A stretch of 38,572 nt of DNA, taken from contig NZ_LBMK01000003.1 in NCBI RefSeq assembly GCF_001005295.1, positions 414,413-452,984 on the forward strand. The letters are read 5' to 3'. Every line of letters begins with the position of its first letter. The stretch's first letter is position 1. Origin of the DNA: Streptomyces yangpuensis (GTDB lineage Bacteria; Actinomycetota; Actinomycetes; Streptomycetales; Streptomycetaceae). Of the stretch, positions 30,144 through 38,347 are shown in pieces. The notes below the pieces were generated by a model, which searched no databases, was not told the origin of the DNA, and was given only the letters and a program-made list of their open reading frames with translations. A program made the position numbers and the translations under genes.

Positions 30144-31124
30144 ATGCGGATATCGGTGCTGGTCATGGACGGTCTCTTCGACTCAGGTCTGGCCACGGTC
30201 CTCGACGTGATCCAGATGGCCAACGAGCTACGGGGGGAACTCCCTCATCCGCCTCCGCGCTGGGAGCTGACCCGGGTCGGCACAGCCGGTGCCGTGCGTA
30301 CTGCTTCCGGGCACGTGATCGAGGCGGTCGCCGCCCGGGACGCCCCGCGGCCGGACCTCCTCGTGGTTCCCGGCGCCGGCCCCAAGCAGCCCGAGCTGCT
30401 GCTGGACTGGGTGGCGTCCGCGGAACGCGGGCCGGAGCGAGAGGCCCTGCGGCAGGCCCGGGCGGACGGCATCCCCCTGGCCGCGGCCTGCACCAGCACG
30501 TTCCTTCTCGCCGAGGCCGGAATCCTGGACGGGCTGCGCGCCACCACCAGCTGGTGGCTGGCGCCGGCCTTCCGGCAGGCCTACCCCGAAGTGGCCCTGG
30601 ACGAGAGCAACATGCTGGCCCACGCCGAGGGCGTGACCACCGCCGGCGCCGCCATGGCCCACCTCGACCTTGCACTCGCCCTGGTACGTCAGGCAAGCCC
30701 TGTCCTTGCGGAACTCACCGCCCGCTACCTGGTGGTCGACGACCGCCCCACCCAGGCCGGTTACGCGATCCCCAGCCACCTCGCCCGCACCGATCCCACC
30801 GTCAGCGCCTTCGAACGCTGGGTGCGGCAGCACATCGACCAGCCCCTGCGCATGGCCGACGCCGCCCGTGCCGTCGGAGCGAGCGAACGCACCCTGCAAC
30901 GGGCCGTGGACAAGGTGCTGGGGGTGTCACCCCTGCGATTCGCCCAGACCATACGCCTCGAACAGGCCGCCCACCTGCTGCGCACCACGGACCTCCCCAC
31001 GGACACCGTCGCCCGCCGGGTCGGCTACGAGAACGCCTCCACCCTCACCACCCTGCTCCGCCAGCGTCTCGGCACCACCCCGGGCCGTCTGCGCGGCGGA
31101 ACCCCCCTCGGTGGCAGGGACTAG
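30144..31124 (+). CDS. GlxA-family AraC-type transcriptional regulator
   Basis: This 326-residue regulator combines an N-terminal DJ-1/PfpI-like domain (about 1-190) with a C-terminal AraC helix-turn-helix pair (about 220-320). The first domain starts MRISVLVMDGLFDSGLATVL, contains DLLVVPGAG and the nucleophile-elbow cysteine C116 in AAACTSTFLLAEAG. The DNA-binding part reads MADAARAVGASERTLQRAVD, then KVLGVSPLRFAQTIRLEQAA and VARRVGYENASTLTTLLRQR. It probably regulates the divergent monooxygenase gene. The ATG at 30144 lies at the family's normal start. Confidence 0.93.
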   Translation: MRISVLVMDGLFDSGLATVLDVIQMANELRGELPHPPPRWELTRVGTAGAVRTASGHVIEAVAARDAPRPDLLVVPGAGPKQPELLLDWVASAERGPEREALRQARADGIPLAAACTSTFLLAEAGILDGLRATTSWWLAPAFRQAYPEVALDESNMLAHAEGVTTAGAAMAHLDLALALVRQASPVLAELTARYLVVDDRPTQAGYAIPSHLARTDPTVSAFERWVRQHIDQPLRMADAARAVGASERTLQRAVDKVLGVSPLRFAQTIRLEQAAHLLRTTDLPTDTVARRVGYENASTLTTLLRQRLGTTPGRLRGGTPLGGRD

Positions 31125-31196
31125 ACAATGACAGGGCTCGCCCTGGCACCCGACGTTGACCGCTGTTCGCCGCCTGCCTGGCACGCGTCTGGCACG
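31118..31196 (-). repeat. attachment-site repeat, copy F (tRNA part deleted)
   Basis: This copy retains GACTAGACAATGAC, a short hairpin CAGGG-CTCG-CCCTG, the conserved TTGACCGCTGTTCGCCGCC and the paired GGCACG repeats at 31180-31185 and 31191-31196. The tRNA 3' half and the larger hairpin are missing between them. It overlaps the stop of the GlxA-type regulator, and about 50 bp without a recognisable gene follow. Confidence 0.55.
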
Positions 31197-31253
31197 GCCG
31201 ACCTTCTGATCCGTAGCTCTAGCCGGATTGGTCAGCAACGGTCATACCGGCTG

Positions 31254-31525
31254 CTACGAGGGCTTGGAAGGGTGCTGCCGGACTGGGATGATCGCTGTGG
31301 TTGCGGTACTGCGCTGCTGTACTCCCACCGTGTCGGACCGCTGCCACTCGCGACTGTTGGTGTCAGAAGCTGATGCCAGCTGGCCGCCCTTCAGTCTTTG
31401 TCTGGCGCGCTGGCGGCGCACCTGTTCATGTCGTCGCAGTAGCGTGGCCAGTTGCTGCTCAGATTCCTGACGCACGCGGAGGAGCCGGAGACTCTCTTCG
31501 TCTACTGCTGTCGCAGTGTGCTCAT
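31254..31525 (-). pseudogene. small coiled-coil-like protein, frameshifted near its start
   Basis: An ATG at 31525 overlaps the stop of the upstream membrane protein (ATGA) and reads MSTLRQQ before a TAG. One base over, the frame continues as DEESLRLLRVRQESEQQLAT, then LLRRHEQVRRQRARQRLKGG and a Thr/Ser-rich tail to 31254. The Arg/Glu/Gln-rich heptad-like part suggests a short coiled coil. A single-base deletion would explain the break. The function is unknown. Confidence 0.45.
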
Positions 31526-32010
31526 GCTGGGCTACCCTCGCGCAGCTGGTGCTTCCACGTTTGCTTCTCCCTGCGCCGACTCGGCCAGTGGGCACGCCGA
31601 GCGGGCGCGAGCACCGTGAGGAGACCACTCCACAGAGCCCTGATCCCCAGCCACAGCAGCTGAGGGATGCACAGAATGAATACCCCGAGAGCAATGAGGA
31701 AGAGCGCTACAAACTCTCGGATGGGGGCGGTCAAGATCCCCACTATGAAATCAAGCACAGGCGGATGCTTAAGCCCATTACGTCTGAACATGTCCGCGCG
31801 ATCGGCTGCGCAGTCCTGGGCGGCTTCCTCCCTGGTTTGGGGTCGAGCATGGACCAAGTCCGACGGGCTACCGGAAGACGACTGAACGACATGCTCATCG
31901 GTCACGACGAGACCGGTACCGACGCGGAGCGACCACACCGACCGCCGCCACATCGCGGCAGCAGCTTGCTCCCGGCCCGCCCATTCCCGGTGGTGCGTTC
32001 GCTCGCTCAT
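31522..32010 (-). CDS. hypothetical membrane protein
   Basis: This 162-residue protein has a hydrophilic, charged N-terminus and a hydrophobic block about residues 92-130. That block reads LDFIVGILTAPIREFVALFL, then IALGVFILCIPQLLWLGIRA and LWSGLLTVLAP, enough for one or two membrane helices. A strongly basic tail RRREKQTWKHQLREGSPA follows. The ATG at 32010 is the first good start after an Arg/Pro-rich open stretch. The frame lies between two integrase-linked repeats and is probably cargo of an integrative element. No family is recognised. Confidence 0.55.
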   Translation of the reverse strand: MSERTHHREWAGREQAAAAMWRRSVWSLRVGTGLVVTDEHVVQSSSGSPSDLVHARPQTREEAAQDCAADRADMFRRNGLKHPPVLDFIVGILTAPIREFVALFLIALGVFILCIPQLLWLGIRALWSGLLTVLAPARRAHWPSRRREKQTWKHQLREGSPA

Positions 32011-32099
32011 GTCATCCGTGACGGCGGGGGTACGGCGCCCGGCCCAACTCAAGCCCTGTAGTCGGCCGCGCCGGCCAGTCGTCGGAGAAAATCGCGTTG

Positions 32100-32237
32100 A
32101 TCTGCCAACACTCTGATCACGAGCGGCAGAAGGAGGTGGCCGGCGGGCTGGACGGGATGGTGCGCGCCGCGCGGCAGAAGGCTGCCGAACGGGCCTCGCA
32201 GGGGTCAAGTGGTGCGCAAGTGGTGCGGGACTCCTGA
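32100..32237 (+). pseudogene. C-terminal remnant of a tyrosine integrase
   Basis: The plus frame reads ICQHSDHERQKEVAGGLDGM, then VRAARQKAAERASQGSSGAQ and VVRDS before TGA at 32237. It resembles the C-terminal tail of integrases from actinomycete integrative elements, where YQHSD-ERQ follows the catalytic tyrosine region. No catalytic part precedes it. Repeat copy G starts 200 bp downstream, and integrase genes often end next to the attachment site. Between them (32238-32440) I see only a short open piece ending RHLEWLAE and no complete gene. Confidence 0.65.
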
Positions 32238-32439
32238 CCCGGTCGCCTCGTCCGAAAGGAAAGACCTTGCGTCGAGGGCGACACCAAGTCCAGCGGCTGG
32301 TGTGTGGGTGAGTGGGCGACCTGCCGGCCATCCTCTCCGTCGAGGTCGAGCGGCACCTTGAGTGGCTCGCGGAGTAGGGGTGCCGGTGGCACGCGAAGGC
32401 GCTGTGGGCAGGATATTCCTGCGAGTTGGGGCGCGCGCA

Positions 32440-32680
32440 TGGCACGCGAGCTCGGATAGGTCTAGACAACAAACAAGCCCCAGGTCTGTGACCTGGGGCT
32501 TTGTCGTGGAGCGGATGACGGGAATCGAACCCGCGCTATAAACTTGGGAATCTATGGCGCATGAGCGCCCTGCATGGCGTCTGACCTGCGGGTTCCTGTC
32601 TGTCCGACTCTTGGTGCGACTGCCCCTGGGCACCGGTTCTGACCGCTGTTCACCGCCCCGAAGGGCATGGCTGGGGCACG
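32440..32680 (-). repeat. tRNA-3'-end attachment-site repeat, copy G
   Basis: This copy has GGCACGCGAG, ATAGGTCTAGACAAC, a 14 bp-arm hairpin (32473-32504) and the minus-strand tRNA 3' half at 32509-32551 (T-arm GCGGGTTCGATTCCCGT, loop TTCCCAA). TCTGACCTGCGGG, TGACCGCTGTTCACCGCC and the paired GGCATG/GGCACG repeats (32664-32669, 32675-32680) follow. The remaining sequence to 32852 holds no recognisable gene. It marks the right border of the accessory mosaic. Confidence 0.68.
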
Positions 32681-32852
32681 CAAGGCTGGTGACCTTGTGA
32701 GCTGGGCACACGCGGGGGGTGTGCCGTCGCCCGCGACGACATCTGGTGTCCCGTTCCGCGAATGGCCCCGGCCAACCGCTCCTGGTGCCCGCGCAGGGCA
32801 CTGTCCAGGGCTGCGTGTTCGCTCGAAGCCATGGTGGTGTCCAGGATGCCGG

Positions 32853-33263
32853 TCAGAGCGAGCCCTGGAGGTACACGCGGCTGTGGACGACGGCGGAGGC
32901 GGCGGCCGAGAAGGCGATGGAGCGGTTGTCGCTCGTCACCGATACCTGCTGCCGCCCGGTGTCACTCACGATGACACGTACCGTGCGGTCGCGGCGGTCC
33001 GGATGCTCCGCCGCGATGCCTGTGATGCGCAGCTCGTCCACGTTGGCGAACACGACGAAGAAGCGGAGGGTGTTGTACCGCTTCTCCGCCCACTCCGGCC
33101 TGGGGTGGTCCGGTAGCTGCGGGGTCTCGAAGCCGAAAGTGACTGCGGCGTCCCGCTCGTCCACGTGGACGTAGTTCAGCGGGCAGGAGGAGAGGTCCGG
33201 CGGGGTCTCGTAGAGCGCCGCCAGCTCGGGCCAGAGAGGAAGGTCCATCTCAGAGGTGCTCAT
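32853..33263 (-). CDS. Imm50-like putative immunity protein
   Basis: This 136-residue protein reads MSTSEMDLPLWPELAALYET, PPDLSSCPLNYVHVDERDAA and VTFGFETPQLPDHPRPEWAE, then FFVVFANVDELRITGIAAEH. The beta-rich pattern with a HxD motif after a short N-terminal helix resembles the Imm50 family, whose members protect against polymorphic toxins. It overlaps the previous, related gene by 14 bp, so it is the second of a pair after the RHS toxin. The paralogue is upstream at 33250-33735. The assignment rests on pattern similarity only. Confidence 0.68.
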   Translation of the reverse strand: MSTSEMDLPLWPELAALYETPPDLSSCPLNYVHVDERDAAVTFGFETPQLPDHPRPEWAEKRYNTLRFFVVFANVDELRITGIAAEHPDRRDRTVRVIVSDTGRQQVSVTSDNRSIAFSAAASAVVHSRVYLQGSL

Positions 33264-33735
33264 AGAAGGTGTTCACATGTGTCTCGGGGACGGTTGGGAA
33301 GAGCTTGCGTTCCAGGATGGTCGTGAATTGGTGCGGGCCGGCGTCCTCGCCGCCCGGGCCCAGGGTGAAGACGCTCAGCCGCCCTGCCAGTACGTCCGAG
33401 TTGGACGTGTACGACAGAGCGAGACCCGGCGCCGTCACCCGTACGTCCAGACGGTACTGGGGCATGGGCGTGAGCGTGACGTCAGCGGTCACCGGCGGCC
33501 GCCAGCCCGTCATCTCGAAGTCCTGCACGTGCGAGAACGCGAGGTGGCACTGCAGGGTGTCGCCCGGTCCCCGGTCCCAGCGGTCCGGGAACCTCGGAAG
33601 GTCCATGCGCAGCGTTACCTCCGAGCCCCAGGCATCGAGGTGCACCGACCGCAGCCGTACCCCCGACAGCTCGGGAACCTCGTCGTAGTACGGCGCGAAG
33701 ACATTCCGGTTGGGGACGAGATCAGTCCAGGTCAT
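33250..33735 (-). CDS. Imm50-like putative immunity protein
   Basis: This 161-residue protein starts MTWTDLVPNRNVFAPYYDEV, then PELSGVRLRSVHLDAWGSEV, TLRMDLPRFPDRW and HLAFSHVQDFEMTGWRPP. SVHLDAWGSEVTLRMDLP parallels YVHVDERDAAVTFGFETP of its neighbour, so the two are paralogues. The likely role is to neutralise the toxin encoded immediately upstream. Its ATG at 33735 overlaps the stop of the toxin frame by 14 bp, with GAGGAG about 10 bp upstream. Translational coupling to the toxin is likely, although the toxin frame is cut from its carrier by a stop codon. Confidence 0.7.
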   Translation of the reverse strand: MTWTDLVPNRNVFAPYYDEVPELSGVRLRSVHLDAWGSEVTLRMDLPRFPDRWDRGPGDTLQCHLAFSHVQDFEMTGWRPPVTADVTLTPMPQYRLDVRVTAPGLALSYTSNSDVLAGRLSVFTLGPGGEDAGPHQFTTILERKLFPTVPETHVNTFYEHL

Positions 33736-34228
33736 AGTAGTAATGCTCCTCTGCACCGTCGATCTGTCCATTCCGGGTGTTGTGCCACGGCCGGACGTGG
33801 ACGTGCGGCGGCTGGTAGCCAGGCTCGCCCGGCTTCTGATGGCCGAACCAGTGGTCCTGGAAGACCACCATGTCGCCGTTGGGCAGCTCGTACCACTCCT
33901 CGAGGTAGTAGATCGGGCCGTTCGGGCCCATCAACTGACCGCCGCCCTGGTACTCCGGCTTGGTCGCTTTCGTGTACGGATAGCTGTTGGTGGGCTCCAG
34001 GCCCTCCGGCACACCGGCGTCGCGGAGCGCGTCCGCCTTCGCCGTGGCCAGGTCCCTCCCCACCTTCGGCGGACAGTCGGGTGCCAGCCCCAGCGGGTCC
34101 GACCAGGTCAGCGGGTTGGGGACGTAGGTGGCCGGATTGGGCGCAGGGCCGAGGCCGAGCGGGTCGACCGAGAGGTACCGGGCCGTCTCTGGGTCGTAGT
34201 GGCGGAAGCGGTTGTAGTGCAGCCCTGA
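33722..34228 (-). pseudogene. 3' end of RHS protein: C-terminal toxin domain detached by an in-frame stop
   Basis: This continues the RHS frame without any shift after its TAA. It reads SGLHYNRFRHYDPETARYLS, VDPLGLGPAPN, then a PLGLAP hinge and the toxin part DLATAKADALRDAGVPEGLE, GPIYYLEEWYELPNGDMVVF, QDHWFGHQKPGEP and PHVHVRPWHN followed by EEHYYYDLD. The clustered histidines (QDHWFGH, PHVHVRP, HYYYD) suggest a nuclease-type polymorphic toxin; I do not assign a named family. An ATG at 34063 could start the toxin part alone. Most parsimoniously, this is the severed end of the RHS gene. The Imm50-like gene overlaps its stop. Confidence 0.72.
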
Positions 34229-37200
34229 TTAGGGATCGAAGTACTGGCCGGGGAAGCGCAGCGGGGTGTACGCGTCGGCGTTCTTGTTCCACTCGGTCGT
34301 GCCCCACACCGTGGAACGGGCCCGCCAGGCGATCCCGCCGTCTTCACCGATCAGCTCCTGCGGAGTGCCCACCAGGTCGGTGACGATCGAGAAGAAGCGG
34401 CTCTCGATCAGCTGCTGGTCCGCCCCGACGAGCCGTTCGGCCTGTGCGAGCGGCTCGAAGCCCTCGTGCTCCCAGGTCAGCGTGACTGCGTACGGTGTTC
34501 CGGCGGTGACGGTCGTCTGCTCGCAGAGGGTGTTCCCGTCCCAGGTGAAGGTCACCTCCTCCACGACCGTCAGGCCGTCGTCCGCCAGCCGCCGCTTGGC
34601 GATCCGGCGGCCCAGCGGGTCGTATGCATATGTCCAGCGCGTTCCGTCCGGGGTGGTGAGGGCCATCAGCCGGTCCTCGGCGTCCCACTCGTAGCGCCAG
34701 GTGTCAGGCTTGCGGGAGAGACGGACCCGTTGCCGCAGGACGATCCGGCCGGCCGCGTCGTACTCGTAGCGGATGCTGCCCGCGCGTATCAGCCGGGCGC
34801 CCTCATAAACACGTGCTCCCGTGGCGGCCGGACCACCCGGACCCGAGGCGGGCCACGAGGCCTCCGTCTGGTTTCCCGCCTGGTCGTAGGTGTAGCGCTC
34901 GGTCCAGCCTGCGGCACTCACGGAGGTGACGCGGCCGCCCGCGTCCAGGGAGAAGAGGCGGTCCCCGGCGAGCCGGTCTTCGATGGCGAGCACATAACCG
35001 TCGGCCCGGTAGGCGTACCCGCGTCGCTGCAGCGTGTGGCCCTCGGCACCCTGCACGTGCTGCTCCCGGACCCGGCCGAGCTCGTCGCGGGCCAGGTCCA
35101 GAACGGCCGCGGAGCCTAGGCTGCGGCCGGTCTCGCGGCCCGTGGCGTCCCGTTCGAAGGTGATGCGGCGGCCATCGAGGGTCAGCTCTGCTTCCCGGCC
35201 CGCTGCGTCGTACGCCCACGTACTGATCGCTCCCGACGGGGTCGTACGGGAGACCACCCGGCTGAGCGTGTCGTAGCTGCGGGTGAGATCGCGGCCGTTG
35301 ACCGTCTCCACGCGGATGCGGCCCGCCGCGTCCCGGACGTAGCCGAGTTCTGCGCCAGGGGCGGAGATGGCCGCCAGCCGGTCGGAGTAGTCGTACTCGT
35401 ACCGGGTGACCACGCCCCCGGAGTCTTTGAGTGTGCGATTGTCCAACGCGTCGTACTCGTACCGGATGAGTTGTCCGGCCGCGTTCTCTCGCGAGAGGAC
35501 CCGGCCCGCCGCATCGTGCACGTAGCGGATGGTCCTGCCGTCGAAGTCCGTCTCGGCGACGGTCCGGCCGGCCGCGTCGTGCTCGTACGTCCACTCCAGG
35601 CCACGGGGGTCGGTGACCGACAGCAACCGCAGCTCGGTGTCGTAGCCGAACACGTGCCGCGCGCCGTCCGGACCGGTCTGGGCAGTCAGCATGTCGAAAT
35701 GGGAATACTCGTAGGTCGTGAAACCGCCGAGCGGGTCCCTGTAGTGGACGCAGTTTCCCTCTCCGTCGTACGTCCACGCCTGCTCGGCGCCGTCCGGCTC
35801 GACCCGGCGGGCCAGCCTGCCCTCGGTCGTCCACTCCAGCCGGGTCGCGTGGCCAAGCGCGTCGGTGATCCGCACGGCCCGCCCGAATCCGTCCCGTTCG
35901 TAGCGGGTGACGGCGCCGAGTGGATCGGTGATCTCCACCGGTAGCCCGGCCCGGTCGCAGCGGATCCTCGTGATACCGCCGAGGCAGTCCGTGACCTCGG
36001 TCAGGTGCCCGCGGTCGTCGAATGCGAAGTGGGTGGTGGCTCCGACCGGATTGGTGAGCGAGGTTCGGTTGCCCCGTTCATCGTAGGTCTGGCGCCATCC
36101 CGTGCGGTCGCCGCGCCGCTGCCGGACCGGGCGGCCGTGCTCGTCGTAGTCGGTGCTCAGCTCCTTGCCGTCCGGGCGGACAACTGTGACCAGTCTCCCC
36201 GCGTCGTCGCGCCCGAAGTACGTGGCGCGGCCGATGGGATCGGTGAACGTGACGAGCCGGCCGTTCCGGTCGTGGACGAAGCGGGTCACCCCGCCGAGTT
36301 CGTCGACACGGGCCTTGACCCGGTGGCGGTCGTCGACCAGATAGCGGCGGGTGTGGCCAGCGCCGGTGGTCGCGGTGGTGACCCGCAAACCCGTCTCCGT
36401 GTCGACTGTGTCGTAGGAGAGGGTCAGGGCCATGTGGCCCTCGGTGCCCCCCTCACGGATGCAGCGGTCCTGGTTGTCGTACGCGTAGTCGTACCGGCGG
36501 GCGTTGGTGTCGGTCCAGGAGGTGATGCGGCCGCGCTCGTCGTAGGTGAAGCACAGCGGCAGGCCTGAGGAGTTGACGACCTCGGTCAGGTTCCCGTCGG
36601 TGTAGCCGTAGGCGAGGATGCGCGGGCCACCGCTGAGGTGAAGGGCGATGACGCGGCCCCCCTCGACATCGAAGCGCAGGTGGTATCCGGCGCTGTGGGA
36701 AATGCCCAGAGGTGTGCCGTCGGCCGCGTACTCGAAGAGGATGACGTTGCCGTTGCGGTCCTCCAGCTGGGCGATCGGCGCGATGCCGTCCTCGGTACCT
36801 TGGGCGGGTGGGCTGAAGCGCCGTACGTGGCCGCTCACCGGATCGGTCAGCGTCCAGTCGCCGTCCGGCGTGCGGGCCAGAGGCATGCGCGGGCCGGACG
36901 ATGGCAGCACCGGTTCTCCGGGGGCCGGATGCGGATAGGCCAACACCAGGCCGTCCTCGCTTACCAGGACCACGCCCTCGGCGTCGATCTCCAGGTGCTG
37001 GTCGATTGTGGACGCCCAGGTGGGGCCGAACCAGCGCCCGCTCTTGTAACCCGCCTCCGCCCGCCGGGTGAAGGCCATCGGAAGGGTACCGGGCAGCACG
37101 ATGTCTGTCTGAGGGAGAAACATCCGGCCGGTGGCCAGGTCGACGGGGTCGGTGCCGTCGCACTTCTTGTCGCAGTCCGGGGTGTTGGACTGGTTCGGGC

Positions 37201-38347
37201 CGTTTTCGTCCAGACCTCGGCGGCCGGGGCCTGGGACGTCGTCGGCGGCCTTGGCGGCCGTCGCCGCCCTCCTTCCGGCGCCCATGCCCTTGGTACCGGC
37301 GAGTTCCGGGAGGAACTTGCCGACGCCTTCGGTGGGGTCCCTCATGAAGTCGTCGAGCATCTGCTTGCCCGTGCCTATGGGGTCGTTGACCGCCACGAGC
37401 AGGCCGGCGACCGTCGAGTTGAGGTTGGTCCGGTACTCGGCGGGGTGGGTCAGGTTGTACGGGTCGATCGGGGTGACCGCACGGACGAAGTTGACCAGGC
37501 CCGCCGTTCCCTTGAGGACGCCCCCGGCCAGGTGGGTCTCCGCGATCTCCAGGTAGTCCATGCCGTCATTGAACTGTTCGGCGTACGAGGGCTTGGGCGG
37601 CGCCGCGTCGCGGGCCGCAGAGACCGCCGTGGTGGCCGTTTCCGCGACCTCGTTGCGCTGCTTGCGCGCGGTGTTGAGCTTGTCCTCAGCCGCCTTGAAC
37701 AGCGGATCGGCGGGGTCGGTGAAGTCGTCGGCCGGCCGCGGGGGCAGTGTGTCCTTCTTCGCCTCGACCGCTGCCTTGTAGTCGGTGATCGACTTGTTGT
37801 AGGCGGTGCGGGCGTCCTGCGAGACCTTCTTGGCGTGGTTGTAGTCCGCCAGGGCTTCCTTGGCCTGGCCCTGCGCCCACTCGACGGTCTCCGCGAAGCG
37901 GCCCATCGCGTCGGAGGCCTTGCCGAAGGCCTCCGCCGCCTCGAACCAGCGCGGCGGCTCCTTGGCCATCGCCTCCCGGAACGCGTCCGCCGACGCGCCC
38001 TTGAGACCGTCGCCCTCCAGCCCCTTCAGACCGTTGCCGACCATGGTGAAGGAGGACTTGAAATCGTTCAGGTGCGAGACCTGGGCGCGGATCTTCGGCA
38101 CGCTGCCGTAGACCAGCTTGTTCGGGTCCTCGGTCTGTCCGAGCTCCAGCTCCTTGACATCCGCGCCGAGCTGGTTGGCGGCCGAGCGGCTCTTGTCGCG
38201 GACCCAGTCGCCCGCCTTGTCGAGACCGACCTCCTCTGCCACGTGGGCGAGCTTGTCGCCGCCCGACTCGATCACATCGCCGAGGTCCTCGGCCAGATCC
38301 TCGGCCCCGTCCTCCCACGAGTCCGGTACGAAGTCCCTCCAGCCCAT
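34229..38347 (-). CDS. RHS/YD-repeat polymorphic toxin, carrier part
   Basis: This 1372-residue protein should be the delivery and shell part of a contact- or secretion-dependent toxin. Residues about 1-260 are helical and rich in charged residues, like type VII-secreted N-terminal domains of Streptomyces RHS proteins. A Cys/Asp-rich link (TPDCDKKCDGTDPVDLATGR) leads to a DUF6531 domain near 395-470. Then come many RHS/YD repeats of the type YDERGRITSWTD and YEYDALDNR. It ends in the RHS core start ...RFPGQYFDP, where TAA (34231-34229) replaces the usual residue before SGLHYNRFR. The intact gene would continue 168 codons to 33722. Its ATG overlaps the stop of the upstream gene (TGATG). Confidence 0.9.
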   Translation of the reverse strand: MGWRDFVPDSWEDGAEDLAEDLGDVIESGGDKLAHVAEEVGLDKAGDWVRDKSRSAANQLGADVKELELGQTEDPNKLVYGSVPKIRAQVSHLNDFKSSFTMVGNGLKGLEGDGLKGASADAFREAMAKEPPRWFEAAEAFGKASDAMGRFAETVEWAQGQAKEALADYNHAKKVSQDARTAYNKSITDYKAAVEAKKDTLPPRPADDFTDPADPLFKAAEDKLNTARKQRNEVAETATTAVSAARDAAPPKPSYAEQFNDGMDYLEIAETHLAGGVLKGTAGLVNFVRAVTPIDPYNLTHPAEYRTNLNSTVAGLLVAVNDPIGTGKQMLDDFMRDPTEGVGKFLPELAGTKGMGAGRRAATAAKAADDVPGPGRRGLDENGPNQSNTPDCDKKCDGTDPVDLATGRMFLPQTDIVLPGTLPMAFTRRAEAGYKSGRWFGPTWASTIDQHLEIDAEGVVLVSEDGLVLAYPHPAPGEPVLPSSGPRMPLARTPDGDWTLTDPVSGHVRRFSPPAQGTEDGIAPIAQLEDRNGNVILFEYAADGTPLGISHSAGYHLRFDVEGGRVIALHLSGGPRILAYGYTDGNLTEVVNSSGLPLCFTYDERGRITSWTDTNARRYDYAYDNQDRCIREGGTEGHMALTLSYDTVDTETGLRVTTATTGAGHTRRYLVDDRHRVKARVDELGGVTRFVHDRNGRLVTFTDPIGRATYFGRDDAGRLVTVVRPDGKELSTDYDEHGRPVRQRRGDRTGWRQTYDERGNRTSLTNPVGATTHFAFDDRGHLTEVTDCLGGITRIRCDRAGLPVEITDPLGAVTRYERDGFGRAVRITDALGHATRLEWTTEGRLARRVEPDGAEQAWTYDGEGNCVHYRDPLGGFTTYEYSHFDMLTAQTGPDGARHVFGYDTELRLLSVTDPRGLEWTYEHDAAGRTVAETDFDGRTIRYVHDAAGRVLSRENAAGQLIRYEYDALDNRTLKDSGGVVTRYEYDYSDRLAAISAPGAELGYVRDAAGRIRVETVNGRDLTRSYDTLSRVVSRTTPSGAISTWAYDAAGREAELTLDGRRITFERDATGRETGRSLGSAAVLDLARDELGRVREQHVQGAEGHTLQRRGYAYRADGYVLAIEDRLAGDRLFSLDAGGRVTSVSAAGWTERYTYDQAGNQTEASWPASGPGGPAATGARVYEGARLIRAGSIRYEYDAAGRIVLRQRVRLSRKPDTWRYEWDAEDRLMALTTPDGTRWTYAYDPLGRRIAKRRLADDGLTVVEEVTFTWDGNTLCEQTTVTAGTPYAVTLTWEHEGFEPLAQAERLVGADQQLIESRFFSIVTDLVGTPQELIGEDGGIAWRARSTVWGTTEWNKNADAYTPLRFPGQYFDP

